Of a stretch of DNA of 64,000 nt, positions 63,588-64,000 are shown piece after piece. Location: positions 18,399,971 through 18,463,970 of the forward strand of contig NC_003070.9 in the NCBI RefSeq assembly GCF_000001735.4, in the 5' to 3' direction. Under the pieces are notes generated by a model that was not told the DNA's origin, ran no database searches, and saw only the letters and a program-made list of their open reading frames with translations. The stretch is from Arabidopsis thaliana (taxonomy: Eukaryota > Streptophyta > Magnoliopsida > Brassicales > Brassicaceae). Made by a program: the position numbers and the translations under genes. Numbering within the stretch: the first letter of the stretch is position 1; the number at the start of each line of letters is the position of its first letter.

Positions 63588-64000
63588 TATGGAACAGAAC
63601 ATAGAACGTATAGTTGTTTTCTCATAATAAATGGACAAAAGTACTAGAACAATGGTAATGGATCTTCTAGCTAGATTCAAGAAATATTGGGTAAATTTCA
63701 TTTGGTAACAGTTGTAGAATGTATGTAATAAAGTTTTCTTTGTTAGGGACCAATTTTTTTTTTTAAAATTACATCAATGTGTTGCTCAATTAGATAACTC
63801 TTTGTAGTAATATAATATTTTGACGTTAAATCTTTGCAAAATTACTAAACCAGCATTGCAACAAATAAATTATGAATTATCAGACGAATTAGTCGACATA
63901 TGAATAAATTTAAATGATTTTTGCTGAATTAAATCATAAAATAAATAAATATTATGCGGTAAGAAAAATTTCATGTGTTATTTTTACTATTTATAATAAT
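63588..64000. other. 3' flank of the repeat-protein gene
   Basis: The 3' untranslated region, with candidate AATAAA-like signals (for example AATAAA at 63627 and 63728), followed by AT-rich DNA. No further gene starts before the window ends. Confidence 0.6.

Overview
The window is nuclear DNA of Arabidopsis thaliana or a very close relative, and the gene order matches what I remember of chromosome 1 around At1g49720 to At1g49870. The evidence is GT-AG introns with AT-rich interiors, AT-rich spacers, and proteins I recognise by sequence (ABF1, PAB8, ZHOUPI/RGE1, PUB26, NHD2, MTK, GSTF14). Locus names come from memory. Exon joins were read from splice sites, and every joined gene was checked to keep one open frame.

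Layout. 0.1-5.6 kb: ABF1 (+) converges on a SPARK-type receptor-like kinase (-). 7.7-12.8 kb: a secreted PLC-X-domain protein (+) and a proline-rich LRR wall-type protein (-). 16.4-19.8 kb: poly(A)-binding protein PAB8 (+). 24.6-26.6 kb: endosperm bHLH ZOU/RGE1 (+). 29.0-30.3 kb: U-box E3 ligase PUB26 (-). 35.4-38.9 kb: a broken DUF295 gene, an F-box gene with an internal stop, and a PIP-like peptide precursor (all -). 40.0-44.9 kb: NHD2 antiporter (-) and methylthioribose kinase (+), divergent. 45.1-46.7 kb: an atypical bHLH (-). 52.3-54.2 kb: a DUF620 protein (+). 55.4-56.5 kb: a RING-H2 protein (-). 58.7-59.8 kb: GSTF14 (+). 60.4-63.6 kb: a large charged repeat protein (+).

The genes are independent plant transcription units and I see no operon-like or clustered pathway. 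Themes recur by chance of location: ABA and stress (ABF1), ubiquitin ligases (PUB26, RING, F-box), and secreted or surface signalling (RLK, PIP-like peptide).

The spacers hold transposon debris: a pogo/Lemi1-like element with a transposase tail (20.7-21.4 kb); two Mutator-like fold-back elements with ends starting GGGAAAAATG (37.2-38.2 and 56.8-57.4 kb); a short TIR element (13.9 kb); a larger one with a TAA target duplication (47.4-49.1 kb), part of which recurs inverted at 57.6 kb; a possible Helitron remnant (49.4 kb); and a tiny poly(T) insertion with a 15-bp duplication (28.3 kb). The least explained signals are a MIRNA-sized hairpin at 33.74-33.88 kb, the in-frame UAG in the F-box gene, and tRNA-like modules inside the 37-38 kb fold-back element. 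I found no clear new multi-gene system.
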